From UBA7662 sp041688385 (lineage in GTDB: Bacteria > Bacteroidota > Bacteroidia > UBA7662), in contig JBDNIH010000167.1 in the NCBI GenBank assembly GCA_041688385.1, positions 1-8,666 of the forward strand: 8,666 nt of DNA, read 5' to 3'. Both the position numbers and the translations under genes were made by a program. Under the pieces are notes generated by a model, which had not been told where the DNA came from, did not search any database, and saw only the letters and a list, made by a program, of their open reading frames with translations. Of the stretch, positions 5,740 to 8,666 are shown in pieces; within the stretch, counting starts at the first letter, position 1; every line of letters begins with the position of its first letter.

Positions 5740-8666
5740 TTCGCTAAATACCTCGGTTTGATCCTGAAGTACCCCTTCCAGTTGTTTTCTGGCCTGGTGC
5801 TAACCCTCTTTATATTGCTTTTACTGGGCATAAATCCAAGTTTTCAGGACTTTATGGGCGATAGGCTGGCGGCCTTCCTCTCGCGAGAATACCGTACCGT
5901 GGTACGTATTGACCAGCTCCAGCTCCGGGCAAGCGGCGAGTTATTTTTGAACGGCGTATATATTGAAGACCACTACGGAGATACGCTACTTTTTGCCAAC
6001 AAATTAAAGTTGCGCGTTAGGCTGCGCCCCATTTTATTACAACAACTGCGCATCTCAAATATCGATATCGACGGCCTCTATTTGCGCATGATCCGCAAGG
6101 ATTATGAGACCGCATTTAATATTGACTTCCTCCTCCCCGACCCTGCCGAAGATGATAAAATCGACAGTGTTTTGCATTTACCGGTGATGGTAATCGAAAA
6201 AATGCAATTGCGCAACAGTCGGTTCACGGTGCACGATTACACCAAAAAACAAAGTATTGGGCAGTTTAACCCTAATCATTTGGAGTTGACCGGCCTGCAG
6301 CTCAACCTCAAGCAGCTGGATTTACAAACCGACAGCAGTCAGGTGCACATCGAAAAACTCATCTTCCGAGAAAAAAAGGGATTAGAAGTGCGGGACATGG
6401 GCTTTTCACTCCACCGTTATGCCGACCAGCTCCTACTCGACAGTCTGCATTTGCAAACCCGTGCCAGTGAGCTCAATGCCTCCGTCAGCTTTCGGTATGC
6501 CCAGGAGCTTGATTTGCTCGATTTTGCAGAGCGTGTACGTTTGCTTGCCAAAATTGAACGACTGCAAATCGATCCAGAAGAACTGCGTTATCTCACCGGA
6601 TTGGATGAACTTCCGCGTGAGCGACTGTACGCGAGCGGCACCATTTCGGGACGTTTGAGCAACCTACGCAGTCGCGATTTGAAACTGCGTTTGGGGCAAG
6701 AAAACTACATCAATGGACAAGTCAATATTACCGGCTTACCTGACTTTAAGGGCGCCTTATACGATTTAAAAATATCCGAGGCCTACCTGAGCCGGTCGGG
6801 CTTAAACGCTGCTTTGCCCTTTATCGCAATTCCGCAGCAGTTTGATGCCCTGGAATACATTCAGTTGTCGGCGGATTGTTTTGGTTATTTGGAAGATTTT
6901 GTGGCTCACGGCCTGTTTTCGACCAACGTAGGCGCTTTGGTGACCGACCTCAACCTTAAGTTACAAGGCGAAGAAATCGTATTTAGTGGGGAGCTTAATG
7001 CCGACCGTTTGGATATGCGCGCCTTGTTAAAAGACGACAGATACGGCCAGATGCGTTTTCAGTTGAAAGCCAAAGGCAGCGGCAGCACCATGCGCAATTT
7101 GGTAAGTGAGATAGCCGGAAAACTCGACTATGCCGACTACAGTGGTTACCGGTACGAAGGGGTTGAATTAGACGGTTATCTTGATCAGGGCCTCTTCACC
7201 GGAAGAGTAGCTTCGGCCGATACCAATGCGAATTTCGACTTTTTTGGTGTGGCAGATTTGAGTGATGGGGAGCCGTTTTATAATTTTGTCGCCGACATCC
7301 GCCGTGTTGATTTTCAGGCTTTAAAACTCACCACCGATACCATGGTGGTACAGGGATTTGTAGAGATTTGCCTTGAAGGGACCGACCGCGACAGCTTGGA
7401 GGGTGAAGTCAATTTCCGGCAGTTGGAACTTGATTTGAACAGCCGGCATTTGTCGTTGGCATCCATCGATCTTTCGGCCACGCGCCGGGCAGATAGCTCT
7501 CGTTATTTAAAACTGAGTTTGCCTTTCGGTGAAGCACAAATGGAGGGGAAGTTTAGTTTCCGTACGCTTGACCAAAGTATAGAACGGTATGTGCAATACT
7601 ACCTTAACGCAGAGAAAGCCGCCGCTTTACCACTTTGGCCCCAAAATTTCAATTTCAGTGTCAATTTACACGATGCACAGCCGGTGTCCGACTTCTTTTT
7701 CCCGGGCCGCTACGATCTCGACAGCCTCGAAGGTTATGTGATATACGATGGTCTGGCACACCAAAGTGATATTTCTTTCAATGTACCCAGTTTTCGGTTG
7801 GATTCACTTCGCCTAAAAAATGTGAGTTTTATAGGCCGTTCCGATTCGGAAGAGTTAGATGTCGATTTGTATGTAGACAGCATGTTCCGCAACGGCAAAT
7901 TTATCGCGCATAAACTCAGTGCAGAACAAACCCTCGGCAATGACCTCCTCAATTTTGATGTAAGAGCCACAGGCGACAGCAGCTACAACAAAATCGCGTT
8001 GGCCGGCTTCGTCAATACCACCCGCGACAGCATCAAAGTTGGCTTCCGCCCTTCTTATATCGACCTTTACGGCAACCGTTGGCAAGTAAACCAAAAGGGC
8101 GACATCTGGATCAAAGACAGTGTAACCCACATCGAAAATTTTGCGTTCCGGCAAGCTTCACAAACCATCTCCTTGCAAGGAAAGGTGAGCCACCGGCGCA
8201 GCGACAGCTTGTATTTAGAGATGGTTGATGTGGACTTGCAGCAGCTCAATCCCATACTCATCGCCTATGAAACCTCCATGGAAGGTTTCGCCAATATGTC
8301 GCTACGGTCGAGCTCTATCCTTCGGAAGGCAGCCGTATTTGGCACCGTCCGTATCGACGAGTTTGTGCTCGACGGCCAACCCCTCGGCGATGTAGTGCTG
8401 AAGAGTGAATATTCTACCGAATTAAACCGCGCCGATTTGTTGGCGTCCGTCGTCGACAATAGCGACACCCTCGTGGTTATTGAAGGGTATCTGTCGCAAT
8501 TGGATGCCGATCAGGAAATTGATATTGATATCCGACTCGCCCATTCGCCCATCAATGCGCTTGACAAAATACTTAAACCCGCTTTCGACGATGTGAGCGG
8601 CAAAGCCACGGCTGTTCTGAATCTGAAAGGTCGTTTGGATGGCCCTTACCTAACCGGTTATGCCGA
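5731..8666 (+). CDS. tamB: TamB/AsmA-like translocation and assembly module protein (3' partial)
   Basis: The frame is open for 978 codons and runs off the right edge. An in-frame TAA at 5725-5727 bounds it, so the TTG at 5731 is the earliest start; AAAAGAG six bases upstream may act as a weak ribosome site. The N-terminus (RQFAKYLGLILKYPFQ) is basic and followed by a single transmembrane anchor at residues about 16-34, placing the rest in the periplasm. Residues 55-120 show the AsmA/TamB N-terminal pattern: VVRIDQLQL, LFLNGVYIEDHYGDTLLFANKLKLRV, then LLQQLRISNIDIDGLYL. The remainder is a long alternation of short beta strands with recurrent DSL motifs, as expected of a hydrophobic-groove beta-taco that bridges the membranes. 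Residues about 771-820 (PSYIDLYGNRWQV ... IENFAFRQASQTISLQG) fit a conserved Bacteroidota TamB stretch. The C-terminal DUF490 domain should lie beyond the window, since these proteins are commonly near 1,500 residues. TamB-family proteins act in outer-membrane protein assembly or lipid transport to the outer membrane; which applies here is not shown. Divergence from tsaD is, as I recall, a common arrangement in this phylum. Confidence 0.85.
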   Translation, partial: MRQFAKYLGLILKYPFQLFSGLVLTLFILLLLGINPSFQDFMGDRLAAFLSREYRTVVRIDQLQLRASGELFLNGVYIEDHYGDTLLFANKLKLRVRLRPILLQQLRISNIDIDGLYLRMIRKDYETAFNIDFLLPDPAEDDKIDSVLHLPVMVIEKMQLRNSRFTVHDYTKKQSIGQFNPNHLELTGLQLNLKQLDLQTDSSQVHIEKLIFREKKGLEVRDMGFSLHRYADQLLLDSLHLQTRASELNASVSFRYAQELDLLDFAERVRLLAKIERLQIDPEELRYLTGLDELPRERLYASGTISGRLSNLRSRDLKLRLGQENYINGQVNITGLPDFKGALYDLKISEAYLSRSGLNAALPFIAIPQQFDALEYIQLSADCFGYLEDFVAHGLFSTNVGALVTDLNLKLQGEEIVFSGELNADRLDMRALLKDDRYGQMRFQLKAKGSGSTMRNLVSEIAGKLDYADYSGYRYEGVELDGYLDQGLFTGRVASADTNANFDFFGVADLSDGEPFYNFVADIRRVDFQALKLTTDTMVVQGFVEICLEGTDRDSLEGEVNFRQLELDLNSRHLSLASIDLSATRRADSSRYLKLSLPFGEAQMEGKFSFRTLDQSIERYVQYYLNAEKAAALPLWPQNFNFSVNLHDAQPVSDFFFPGRYDLDSLEGYVIYDGLAHQSDISFNVPSFRLDSLRLKNVSFIGRSDSEELDVDLYVDSMFRNGKFIAHKLSAEQTLGNDLLNFDVRATGDSSYNKIALAGFVNTTRDSIKVGFRPSYIDLYGNRWQVNQKGDIWIKDSVTHIENFAFRQASQTISLQGKVSHRRSDSLYLEMVDVDLQQLNPILIAYETSMEGFANMSLRSSSILRKAAVFGTVRIDEFVLDGQPLGDVVLKSEYSTELNRADLLASVVDNSDTLVVIEGYLSQLDADQEIDIDIRLAHSPINALDKILKPAFDDVSGKATAVLNLKGRLDGPYLTGYA

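Noticed and set aside
7734..8468. Several minus-strand open frames of 64-99 residues
   Set aside because: They overlap one another in different frames and all lie opposite the continuous TamB-like reading frame.
1..8666. CRISPR array, tRNA or rRNA gene, insertion sequence, toxin-antitoxin or phage-defence module
   Set aside because: No regularly spaced direct repeats, cloverleaf or rRNA-like sequence, transposase or defence-protein motifs were found on either strand.

Overview
The window looks like a chromosomal segment of a Bacteroidota (Bacteroidetes) bacterium. The evidence is a C-terminal type IX secretion (T9SS) type A sorting domain with a YPNP motif on the first gene, a Bacteroidota-style TamB-like protein divergent from tsaD, weak or absent Shine-Dalgarno sequences, and possible TTG / TAnnTTTG-type promoter elements. 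The class cannot be fixed from this sequence alone.

Layout: (1) Positions 2-2896, plus strand: the 3' part of a large secreted protein whose start lies left of the window. It has a long right-handed parallel beta-helix, then a helical region, then the T9SS sorting domain. (2) Positions 2897-3236: a 340-base non-coding stretch between convergent genes. It holds a strong hairpin terminator, a minus-strand remnant resembling the C-terminal intramolecular chaperone (peptidase S74) domain of tail-fibre or adhesin proteins, and two short REP-like palindromic sequences. (3) Positions 3237-5691, minus strand: a probable two-gene operon of tsaD (tRNA t6A37 synthesis) followed after 25 bases by a secreted von Willebrand factor A (vWA) protein with a complete MIDAS motif. 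(4) Positions 5731-8666, plus strand: the first 978 codons of a TamB/AsmA-like inner-membrane-anchored protein, divergent from tsaD across 39 bases and running off the right edge. This reading frame was checked codon by codon and has no stop.

Three of the four proteins work in or beyond the cell envelope: T9SS-exported surface or secreted protein, periplasmic or exported vWA protein, and the TamB-like intermembrane protein. TsaD is a cytosolic housekeeping enzyme. Nothing here forms a defence system, CRISPR array, insertion sequence or RNA gene that I can support. The least ordinary items are the S74-like gene remnant abutting palindromic repeats, the tsaD-vWA pairing, and the two face-to-face TTG starts with candidate overlapping promoters.
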